DNA of 5,466 nt from Chthoniobacterales bacterium (lineage in GTDB: Bacteria; Verrucomicrobiota; Verrucomicrobiia; Chthoniobacterales; UBA10450): positions 1 to 5,466 of the forward strand of contig JACCXL010000400.1 in NCBI GenBank assembly GCA_013697015.1, written 5' to 3'. Shown here in pieces: positions 1 to 5,466 of this stretch. A program made the translations under genes and the position numbers. Positions within the stretch are counted from its first letter, which is position 1, and the number at the start of each line of letters is the position of its first letter. The notes beneath the pieces were generated by a model. The model had not been told where the DNA came from and made no database searches. It saw nothing but the letters and a program-made list of their open reading frames with translations.

Positions 1-2
1 GG

Positions 3-1928
3 CAGCGCAATCCGGTCTTCCGCTTCTTCGCTTCCTTAAAGCTGGCGGTCGTGCTGCTGGCGGTGCTGATCGTTGGCGCGATCGCGGGGACAATCTACGA
101 ATCCTCCTTCGATGCGAAAGTCGCGCGCGCCTATGTTTACGGCGCGCCGTGGTTCAATATCTGGCTGCTCCTCCTGGCGACCAACCTCGCCGTCTCCGCC
201 TTATCGCGCTGGCCGTGGAAGAAACATCATGTCGCCTTTCTGATAACGCATTTGGGCATCATCACACTGCTCACTGGTTCGCTCATCGGACGGATTTGGG
301 GCATCGAAGGAACGATCACGCTTTTCAAAGGCGACCAGCCCTCTAACCGGCTCCTCGTCGATCAACATCAAGTGCGTGTGCGGGACACCGATGGCGTGAT
401 CAAAGGTTACGCGACTGAATTTATCAATCATCCGCCGACTTCGCAGAAACCGTGGGATCTAGGCGCGCTCGCATCGGGCGCCAGATTGAAGCTCGTAGAT
501 TATGCTCCCGCAATCGAGGGGAAGTTAAACCCGAAGCCGCTCACCGAGGGTGGAGCGCCCGCGCTGCATTTCACGATTGCAACCGCGCTGATGAATCAAC
601 ATCTGGAGAGCTGGCTGCTGGCCGATGATGCGCAGCACGGCAGCTTCGGGATGGGCCTCGCGAACGTCGAGCTCAGGCGCGGCTCGGCTCCCGCCAGCGT
701 AGACTCCGGCGGCGGCCAACCGAACGAGTCAAAGCCGGCCGGCGCGGTGGAAATCGAGGAATCGATTTTCGCGTTCGCAAAAGCGCCTGATCAGCAGATC
801 GCCAAGTCGCTTAAGGGTGGCAGCACTGGGGCAAAAGTTCAGCTCTCTCTGCCCGAGAGCGGCAACAAAGGTCGCGTCACAATAAATTTGGGCGACAAAT
901 CGTGGACGTTCGACGTCGCGGAGAATTTCGGGAAACCGCTGCCGCTCGAAGGCACTCCTTTCGCACTGCAGATCGAGAATTACTGGCCGGATTTTCGGAT
1001 CGAGAACGGAAAACCAGCGACTGTTTCCGGGCAGCCGAATAATCCTGCGGTTGTCGTGACGCTGCGCGGGAAAGCCGTGCCAATTGTGGGCGCGCCGAAC
1101 GCGCACGGAACTGACGGCGGCGCTCCGAGCATGCCCCCGGCACTGGGAGATTCGTCCGCGAATCATCTCACGCTCTTTATGGGCGAGGATGGCGGCATTA
1201 GTTACGAACTCGCTTCCCGCAAAGGCGGACAATCGACCGGCAAGCTCGAGTTGAATAAGCCGCTTCCAACTGGTTGGGCCGATTGGCAACTGATCGTGGA
1301 TCGCATCCTGCCGCACGCGGAACAGTGGATGGATTTCAAGCCCGTCGCAGCCGGGGCGACCGGTGAGAGTCTGCCCGATGGCGTCCGGGTTCGCGTCGAG
1401 CAGGGTAGTGAAACATTCGAGCAGTGGGTCCCTGCTGGCTGGCAAATCATGGTGCCCACAAAACCCGCCGACGTGCAGGTTTCCTATGGTTGGAAGCAGG
1501 TTCCGTTGCCGATCGGTTTGGAACTGACGGAGTTCGAAGTGGAGCGGAACGAGGGGAGCGACAGCCCGGCCGGCTTCAAGAGCACCTTGCATATCACGAC
1601 GCCGGAAGGCGGCAGCGCCACAGGGCAATGCTGGATGAATAATCCCTTCAGCTATCCCGGCGCCTCGTGGCGCACGTGGACCGGGCTCACCTATAAAATG
1701 TCTCAGGCTTCATGGAATCCGGACAATCTCGGGCAGAGCACGATTCAGATTTTGCGCGATCCCGGCTGGCTGCTGAAATGGATCGGCTCATTGCTGGTGG
1801 TGACCGGCATCTTCATGCTTTTTTATCTGCGCGGCTTCCGTCGGCCGTTGGGCGGTGCAGGTGCGCAAAAGGACTCTACGGGAAAGTCACGCGGGCGACA
1901 GAGCGAACGCACTCTCGTGTCCGCCTGA
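3..1928 (+). CDS. resB: Cytochrome c biogenesis protein ResB/Ccs1 family, 5'-truncated by window edge
   Basis: This is the membrane component of System II cytochrome c maturation, which works with a CcsA-type partner to deliver heme to apocytochrome outside the cytoplasmic membrane. The frame is already open at base 3, and the residues before the GTG at 51 (QRNPVFRFFASLKLAVV) complete the first transmembrane helix, so the true start lies upstream of the window. Three N-terminal helices are visible (about bases 36-107, 150-206 and 231-290). The third carries a THLGI motif with a His, fitting the family. A very long extracytoplasmic domain follows (about bases 303-1769), then a last helix (about 1770-1832) and a short basic tail. 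Just before that helix is the family signature: MNNPFSYPG (from base 1635), then a YKMSQASWNPDN stretch, then a RDPGW turn. At over 640 residues it is longer than the ~540-residue Bacillus ResB as I recall it, the extra length being in the soluble domain. No ccsA is seen downstream, so it may lie upstream or elsewhere. The family call is firm; heme-handling detail is inferred. Confidence 0.9.
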   Translation, partial: QRNPVFRFFASLKLAVVLLAVLIVGAIAGTIYESSFDAKVARAYVYGAPWFNIWLLLLATNLAVSALSRWPWKKHHVAFLITHLGIITLLTGSLIGRIWGIEGTITLFKGDQPSNRLLVDQHQVRVRDTDGVIKGYATEFINHPPTSQKPWDLGALASGARLKLVDYAPAIEGKLNPKPLTEGGAPALHFTIATALMNQHLESWLLADDAQHGSFGMGLANVELRRGSAPASVDSGGGQPNESKPAGAVEIEESIFAFAKAPDQQIAKSLKGGSTGAKVQLSLPESGNKGRVTINLGDKSWTFDVAENFGKPLPLEGTPFALQIENYWPDFRIENGKPATVSGQPNNPAVVVTLRGKAVPIVGAPNAHGTDGGAPSMPPALGDSSANHLTLFMGEDGGISYELASRKGGQSTGKLELNKPLPTGWADWQLIVDRILPHAEQWMDFKPVAAGATGESLPDGVRVRVEQGSETFEQWVPAGWQIMVPTKPADVQVSYGWKQVPLPIGLELTEFEVERNEGSDSPAGFKSTLHITTPEGGSATGQCWMNNPFSYPGASWRTWTGLTYKMSQASWNPDNLGQSTIQILRDPGWLLKWIGSLLVVTGIFMLFYLRGFRRPLGGAGAQKDSTGKSRGRQSERTLVSA

Positions 1929-1954
1929 TTGCCGAACATTTTGTGGGCGCCAGT

Positions 1955-2572
1955 ATGAGAACGTGGTTGCTTCTTTCTTTGTTCTGCCTGGCTGGTTGCG
2001 CTGGCGGCCAGCAGACACCCTGGACGCAGGAGGCCAGGCAATCGCATCGCTGGGGCTATTACAGCGGACCGATTGACACTCGTTGGACGGCCGATGGACG
2101 CACCATGATTCTGCTGAGCGAATTGCGTTACACCGATCCCAACGGCGTCGTGTGGGTTGCGCCCACCGGCTCGAGGGTGGATGGCGCGTCGATCCCGCGC
2201 GCATTTTGGTCGTTTATGGGTGGGCCGTTCGAGGGACGTTATCGCGCCGCCTCCGTGCTGCATGATGTTTCCTACGATGTGCGCTCTCGTCCGTGGCCGG
2301 AATGCGATCGGATGTTTTACAACGCGATGCGTTGCAGCGGTGTTAGCGCCACCGAGGCGAAGACAATGTACTACGCGCTCTACCGCTTCGGGCGGCATTG
2401 GAAATTTCGCGCGCAAACCGCTGATCCGATCGTCTCTCCGGAAGGTGAGGAAGCGAACGTGAATCGCAGGACGACGGTTGAGCCGAGCGACGTGGATGTC
2501 ATCCAGCGCTGGATCAGGGAGAATGATCCGAGCCTCGGGCAGATCGAATCGCGTGCATCCGCCGGACCATAG
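1955..2572 (+). CDS. DUF1353-domain lipoprotein, 205 aa
   Basis: This is a predicted lipoprotein of unknown function. The frame is open back to 1712 inside the ResB gene. I chose the ATG at 1955 because it gives a textbook lipoprotein signal: MRTW, a hydrophobic stretch, then a LAGC lipobox with Cys15 as the lipidated residue. The upstream reading would only translate resB out of frame. Residues about 36-150 match the DUF1353 family as I know it: VDGASIP at 75-81, an aromatic FW at 84-85, a conserved HD pair at 103-104 in ASVLHDVSYD, and a CDRMFYNAM segment at 117-125 followed by a helical TMYYALYRFG. The tail (155-205) is polar and probably disordered. The conserved His and Asp residues suggest a catalytic or metal site, but no activity is established to my knowledge. 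It follows the ResB gene by 26 bases without a clear ribosome-binding site, so an operon is possible. Nearby cytochrome c assembly does not by itself explain its role. Confidence 0.85.
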   Translation: MRTWLLLSLFCLAGCAGGQQTPWTQEARQSHRWGYYSGPIDTRWTADGRTMILLSELRYTDPNGVVWVAPTGSRVDGASIPRAFWSFMGGPFEGRYRAASVLHDVSYDVRSRPWPECDRMFYNAMRCSGVSATEAKTMYYALYRFGRHWKFRAQTADPIVSPEGEEANVNRRTTVEPSDVDVIQRWIRENDPSLGQIESRASAGP

Positions 2573-2608
2573 CCTTGCGGGCGTGGACCCTGGGGTTGAC
2601 GTGCGCAG

Positions 2609-4327
2609 CTACGGCGTGGCGATTTTTCCCGGGCCCCACAGCGCGCGACCCGGTTTTGCGCCAGTGTGCTCGCCATCTTTGATCACCTGCACGCCGTTCA
2701 CCAATACGTGCTTCACGCCGGTAGTGTACTGATGCGGCTTCTCGAAGGTGGCATGATCGGTGATCGTGGTCGGATCAAAGACGACGAGGTCGGCGTACAT
2801 CCCTTCCTTCAGGAAACCGCGGTGATCGAGGCCCAGATTCGTCGCCGGCAATCCGCTCAAACGACGGACGGCTTCCGGCAGCGAAATGACCTTTTCGTCC
2901 CGAACATATTTCCCGAGCACGCGCGCGAAATTCCCGTAGGCGCGTGGATGCGGGTTCGATTTCAGGAAAACACCTTCCGGCGCCTGCGACGCTTCGTCCG
3001 AACCGAATGAAATCCAGGGCTTCGCGATTTCCTTCTTCACGTTTTCTTCCGACATGAGGAAATAGACGCATTCGATGCGCGATTCGTCTTCGCTAATCAA
3101 ATCCATGAGAGTTTCGATTGGATCTTTGCCGCGCATCTTTGCCACTTCGGCGAGCGATTTGCCGGTGAGCGGTTTCAGTTTCTCGGTTTTGAAGCCCACG
3201 AGCAGAATTCGGTCGGGCGATCCGGCGGCGAGATAAAGGTTCTCCCATTCGTCGCTGTCGGTTTTCACTTCGGCGGCAATTTTCGCACGGGTCTCCGGAT
3301 CGCGCAGACGTTTGAACAACGCCTCATAGCCGCCATCCTGCGTCCACGGTGGCATGCAGGCGTTCAGGCCAGTCCCGGCTGCGGTATAAGTGTACATGTC
3401 AGCGGTAAGCTTGAGTCCTTCTTTTCGTGCGGCTTCGATGCGGGCGAGCAGTTGATCCAGCTTGCCCCAATTTTTCTGGCCAGCCGCTTTGATGTGGTAG
3501 ACCTCGGCCGGAATGCCCGCGTCGCGCGCGATGCGCAGCAGCTCATCGAACGCTTCGAGCAAACGATTTCCTTCGCTGCGCATGTGCGAGATGTATTTGC
3601 CCTGATATTTCGCGGCTACCTTGCAGAGCTCGATCAGCTCATCCGTCTTCGCGTAAAACGCTGGCGGATAAATGAGCGAAGTGCCTATGCCAAGCGCGCC
3701 GTCCTCCATTTCGCGCCTAACGAGTTCTCGCATTTCTTCGAGTTGCGCCGGTGTCGGCTGTTTGTCGTCATAACCGATGACGTTTTCGCGAATGGTGGTG
3801 GCGCCGATGAAGGAAGCGACGTTGCAGGAAATGCCGCGGCCCTCGAGGAAACGCAGATACTCCGCCAGCGTCTTCCACGTAACCTCGTATTTGATGTCCT
3901 TCTGGTCGGCCAGCATGTGCTCGCGCACGCGATCGTTCACCGGCCCCATCGATTCGCCTTCGCCCATGATTTCGGTGGTCACACCCTCGCGAATCTCACT
4001 CTGGGAACGACCGTCTTCGATCAGAGATTCGTTCGACCACGACAGCATGTTGATGAAGCCAGGGGCGACCGCCAGACCGCGTGCGTCAATTGTGTTGATC
4101 GCCTGCGCCTTCGCGAAGTCGCCTAGTCCGACGATGCGGTCGGCCCGAATCGCTACGTCGGCGGCGCGACCGTCCGCGCCGGTTCCATCATAAACAATCC
4201 CGCCGCGGATGATCACATCGAATGGCGCTCTCGCCTCTAACGGCGGTGGCGACTCGGCTCGCGCGATCGAGAGCGTCGAAAAAACAAAGAGAAGAGCGAA
4301 CGCGCGGAAGCGCCGGGCACAAGTCAT
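2609..4327 (-). CDS. Exported D-aminoacylase-like amidohydrolase (N-acyl-D-amino-acid deacylase family), 572 aa
   Basis: This belongs to the amidohydrolase superfamily, closest to N-acyl-D-amino-acid deacylases, which remove acyl groups from D-amino acids. Residues 1-24 form a signal peptide ending ARA before Glu25, so it acts in the periplasm or outside. The N-terminal beta domain has FDVIIRGGIVYDGTG (36-50), and the barrel starts at GLAVAPGFIN (84-93). H248 (in YISHMRSEG) and H278 (in VYHIKAAGQKNWG) match the metal-binding His of D-aminoacylase, and D444 in ISFGSDEAS matches its catalytic Asp. HPRAYGNFARVLGKYVR (460-476) and the C-terminal GMYADLVVFDP (509-519) are also typical. The usual HxH after PGFID is replaced by L95-S-W97, and the usual GNCG cysteine region reads GEGES (122-126). 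I recall a subfamily with this MLSW/GEGESMGP pattern, so it looks like a lineage feature and not decay. Exact substrate is unknown: it could act on another N-acyl amino acid, dipeptide or cyclic amide. No Shine-Dalgarno is seen at the ATG. It lies 55 bases after the Gre gene. Confidence 0.88.
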   Translation of the reverse strand: MTCARRFRAFALLFVFSTLSIARAESPPPLEARAPFDVIIRGGIVYDGTGADGRAADVAIRADRIVGLGDFAKAQAINTIDARGLAVAPGFINMLSWSNESLIEDGRSQSEIREGVTTEIMGEGESMGPVNDRVREHMLADQKDIKYEVTWKTLAEYLRFLEGRGISCNVASFIGATTIRENVIGYDDKQPTPAQLEEMRELVRREMEDGALGIGTSLIYPPAFYAKTDELIELCKVAAKYQGKYISHMRSEGNRLLEAFDELLRIARDAGIPAEVYHIKAAGQKNWGKLDQLLARIEAARKEGLKLTADMYTYTAAGTGLNACMPPWTQDGGYEALFKRLRDPETRAKIAAEVKTDSDEWENLYLAAGSPDRILLVGFKTEKLKPLTGKSLAEVAKMRGKDPIETLMDLISEDESRIECVYFLMSEENVKKEIAKPWISFGSDEASQAPEGVFLKSNPHPRAYGNFARVLGKYVRDEKVISLPEAVRRLSGLPATNLGLDHRGFLKEGMYADLVVFDPTTITDHATFEKPHQYTTGVKHVLVNGVQVIKDGEHTGAKPGRALWGPGKIATP

Positions 4328-4363
4328 ATCACGCGCTAGACTGACATGCGCACAGAGCTCGTC

Positions 4364-4378
4364 ACGGTTAAAAACCGT
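4364..4378. repeat. Short perfect inverted repeat between the Gre and amidohydrolase genes
   Basis: ACGGTT and AACCGT form perfect 6-base arms around a 3-base loop (AAA on plus, TTT on minus). It starts four bases beyond the stop codon of the Gre gene and lies about 35 bases before the amidohydrolase start. No T-tract follows the stem in the direction of transcription, so it is not a standard intrinsic terminator. It could be a weak hairpin at the mRNA end, an operator, or chance. Confidence 0.3.
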
Positions 4379-4382
4379 TCCG

Positions 4383-4892
4383 CTAATCGTAGGTGATCGC
4401 CATGACCTCGAGGTCCTGATCGCCTGACGGAGATGGAAATCGGACGCGTTCGCCGAGGCGCGCGTTCAGCAACGCCTTCGCGACCGGCGATTGCCAGCTG
4501 ATCCAGCCTCGGTCCGCGTTCATTTCAGCAACGCCGACGATGCGATACGTTGATTCTTCAGCGTTCGCTTCGCGGACCGTCACGGTGGCCCCGAATCGAA
4601 CCACATCAGTAGGTCCTTCGATCGGATCGACGATCTCGGCCGATTGCAAACTTTGTTCCAGCTGCTCGATGCGTTGATCAACAGAGGCGAGTTGTCGCCG
4701 CGCATCGGGCGCTCCCGATTTCGCGATCGGCGGTCGCTCCTGTTCAATCAACCGCGCTAGCTCCTCTCGCAGCTTTTTGGCGCCGCTCCGTGTCAGGTAA
4801 TTTTTCGCGCCAGGCGGCAAACCTGCCGCGCGCTCGACCGCAACCGGCAAATCCGGTGCATCATCGGATTCGCGAACAAACGCTCGGCTCAT
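4383..4892 (-). CDS. GreA/GreB-family transcription elongation factor with shortened coiled coil, 169 aa
   Basis: Gre factors bind the RNA polymerase secondary channel and stimulate cleavage of backtracked RNA. The frame could begin at a GTG at 4895, but the ATG directly after it gives MSRAFV, the start I know from GreB-like relatives, so I begin there. Residues 1-31 are a polar leader. NYLTRSGAKKLREELARL (31-48) opens the N-terminal coiled coil, which returns through RIEQLEQSLQSAEIVDP (74-90). The C-terminal FKBP-like domain has VRFGATVTV (98-106), TYRIVG (115-120), RGWISWQSPVAKALLNARLGERV (128-150) and a closing LEVMAITYD. From LTRSG to IVD is 57 residues against 71 in E. coli GreA. The missing part is the tip with the acidic GDxxENAEY motif that holds the Mg-binding Asp and Glu, so cleavage stimulation is doubtful. 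It may instead compete for the secondary channel, as Gfh1-type factors do. No Shine-Dalgarno is visible. It starts 45 bases after the small membrane protein gene. Confidence 0.88.
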   Translation of the reverse strand: MSRAFVRESDDAPDLPVAVERAAGLPPGAKNYLTRSGAKKLREELARLIEQERPPIAKSGAPDARRQLASVDQRIEQLEQSLQSAEIVDPIEGPTDVVRFGATVTVREANAEESTYRIVGVAEMNADRGWISWQSPVAKALLNARLGERVRFPSPSGDQDLEVMAITYD

Positions 4893-4937
4893 CACAGGAA
4901 ATGCCGAACGCTACCCGGCCGGTTTGAACAAATGCGC

Positions 4938-5141
4938 TTACAACGCATCGTTGTCCCGCACGACGGTGACATCGCCGCGCGCGTTGTAGCGCGTGCGGGC
5001 GACTCCAGTCACGATTCCAAGGCCGAGAAGGATGACAGCGCCAATTTCCACATACAAAGTGGGCGCACCGGCAGTGATAGCCGCCCAAGCCAGGCCGCCA
5101 ATTAGGATCAGGAATCCAATCATATAGACGACGAATCTCAT
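4938..5141 (-). CDS. Small two-helix membrane protein, 67 aa, function unknown
   Basis: I do not recognise a named family. The ATG at 5141 is chosen because AGGA lies five bases before it, the only clear ribosome-binding site in the window. An in-frame ATG at 5159 would add MSSRNK but has no such site, and a longer GTG start at 5231 would overlap the thioesterase gene. The protein has one transmembrane helix at about residues 3-22 (VVYMIGFLILIGGLAWAA), a short loop with GAPTLY, a second helix at about 30-48, and a polar tail RTRYNARGDVTVVRDNDAL. The coherent two-helix hydropathy and the short positively charged stretch after the second helix (R50, R52, R55) support a real gene. By the positive-inside rule the C-terminal tail probably faces the cytoplasm, and then the N-terminus would too. 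It sits between the thioesterase and the Gre factor on the same strand. No partner or role can be deduced. Confidence 0.72.
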   Translation of the reverse strand: MRFVVYMIGFLILIGGLAWAAITAGAPTLYVEIGAVILLGLGIVTGVARTRYNARGDVTVVRDNDAL

Positions 5142-5146
5142 CTTGT

Positions 5147-5150
5147 TCCT
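5147..5150 (-). promoter_or_regulatory. Ribosome-binding site of the small membrane protein
   Basis: On the minus strand the sequence before the ATG reads GAGCAGGAACAAG, placing AGGA five bases upstream. It decides between two in-frame ATG codons in favour of the downstream one. The other genes with visible starts have no comparable motif. Confidence 0.6.
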
Positions 5151-5176
5151 GCTCGACATTCGGGCGTCGCCGTCCG

Positions 5177-5197
5177 ATCGGCTGTAACGTCGCCGAT
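5177..5197. repeat. Inverted repeat just after the thioesterase gene
   Basis: ATCGGC and GCCGAT make perfect 6-base arms with a 9-base loop. On the minus strand it begins eight bases after the thioesterase stop codon and precedes the small membrane protein gene. No T-run follows, so a classical terminator is not supported; it may be a weak hairpin or chance in GC-rich sequence. Confidence 0.22.
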
Positions 5198-5205
5198 GTC
5201 GCTGC

Positions 5206-5466
5206 CTATCGCGTGGCGACAAACGTACCACTGAATTCGGCGGCCAACACGTTCCCTTCTTTCACAGCGACATTCAATCGCACTCGCGCCTTGCCCTCCG
5301 CCGCGAGTGAGAAGCGCAATTCGAAAAACTTTTCGGCGGACGGAACAGCACATGTGGCGCGGATTGTTTCTCGAATCGGTCGCAGATAACGAATGGAGCT
5401 TTCAGCGACGACGACGTGCGCAGCCTCCGCGCGCAGATCCAGCCACAGCACCGCATACCCGTAGAC
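5206..5466 (-). CDS. YiiD_C-type hotdog thioesterase domain protein, C-terminal 86 residues only
   Basis: This is the C-terminal part of a putative hotdog-fold thioesterase; the N-terminal half lies beyond the right edge. The frame is open to base 5466, and the visible part begins VYGYAVLWLDL. Recognisable landmarks are ESSIRYLRPI, the strand with the Ser-Ile-Arg-Tyr-Leu-x-Pro pattern of YiiD_C domains, then IRATCAVPS, the central strand GKARVRLNVAV, and the closing AAEFSGTFVATR. A GTG at 5451 is a conceivable start but would cut through the fold, so I treat the gene as truncated by the window. The family is thought to act on acyl thioesters, probably acyl-CoA, but substrates are poorly known and the usual N-terminal active-site region is not visible here. 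In other bacteria the domain can be fused to a GNAT acetyltransferase; whether that is so here cannot be seen. The small membrane protein gene follows after 64 bases. Confidence 0.75.
   Translation of the reverse strand, partial: VYGYAVLWLDLRAEAAHVVVAESSIRYLRPIRETIRATCAVPSAEKFFELRFSLAAEGKARVRLNVAVKEGNVLAAEFSGTFVATR

Noticed and set aside
729..1628. A 299-codon open frame antisense to the ResB gene
   Set aside because: It lies wholly inside the long soluble domain of ResB, its product is rich in Arg, Pro and Cys with no recognisable domain, and the plus-strand protein is clearly real. High GC explains the long antisense frame.
1712..1954. In-frame upstream extension of the DUF1353 protein overlapping the ResB gene
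   Set aside because: The extension is an out-of-frame reading of ResB sequence and would bury the lipoprotein signal that begins at the ATG at 1955.
2573..2608. Possible bidirectional terminator between the convergent genes
   Set aside because: Only very short self-complementary pieces (such as ACCC and GGGT with a 2-base gap) and no T-runs are present in these 36 bases.
3452..4126. A 224-codon open frame antisense to the amidohydrolase gene
   Set aside because: The opposite strand encodes intact, recognisable amidohydrolase motifs throughout this span; the antisense product shows no family features.
4932..4948. Inverted repeat ATGCG/CGCAT spanning the stop codon of the small membrane protein
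   Set aside because: The arms are only five bases, overlap coding sequence, and no T-tract follows.
5165..5195. Direct repeat CGTCGCCG, two copies 23 bases apart
   Set aside because: Eight bases of GC-rich sequence repeated twice is expected by chance in DNA of this composition.
4383..5466. The thioesterase, membrane protein, Gre factor and amidohydrolase as a dedicated new system
   Set aside because: Gaps of 45-64 bases, two with inverted repeats, and unrelated predicted functions give no support beyond shared strand. Recurrence of the order in other genomes would be needed.

Overview
The window reads as an ordinary chromosomal segment of a free-living, GC-moderate Gram-negative bacterium. 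It holds six protein genes: two on the plus strand converging on four on the minus strand. The two edge genes run out of the window. I saw no RNA gene, mobile element, CRISPR array or phage structural gene. Three things imply an outer membrane or periplasm: a cytochrome c assembly protein of the ResB type, a lipoprotein signal, and a signal peptide on an amidohydrolase. The mix of genes and the near-absence of Shine-Dalgarno sequences remind me of soil Verrucomicrobiota (Chthoniobacterales-like) or Acidobacteriota. This is an impression from protein style, not a demonstrated placement.

Plus strand, 3-2572: a 5'-truncated ResB/Ccs1 protein (System II cytochrome c biogenesis) is followed after 26 bases by a small lipoprotein with a DUF1353 domain. 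They could be co-transcribed, but no functional link is evident.

Minus strand, 5466 down to 2609: the order of transcription is the C-terminal part of a YiiD_C-type hotdog thioesterase, a 67-residue two-helix membrane protein, a shortened Gre-family transcription factor, and an exported D-aminoacylase-like amidohydrolase. Gaps are 64, 45 and 55 bases, so read-through is possible, although two of the gaps hold short inverted repeats. Only the small membrane protein has a clear ribosome-binding site.

The most interesting points are in two proteins that keep their family fold but lack textbook catalytic residues. The amidohydrolase has lost the HxH metal motif and the bridging Cys while keeping two His and the Asp. 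The Gre factor lacks the acidic coiled-coil tip that drives RNA cleavage in GreA/GreB. Neither amounts to a new system. I did not find convincing evidence of an undescribed multi-gene system here.
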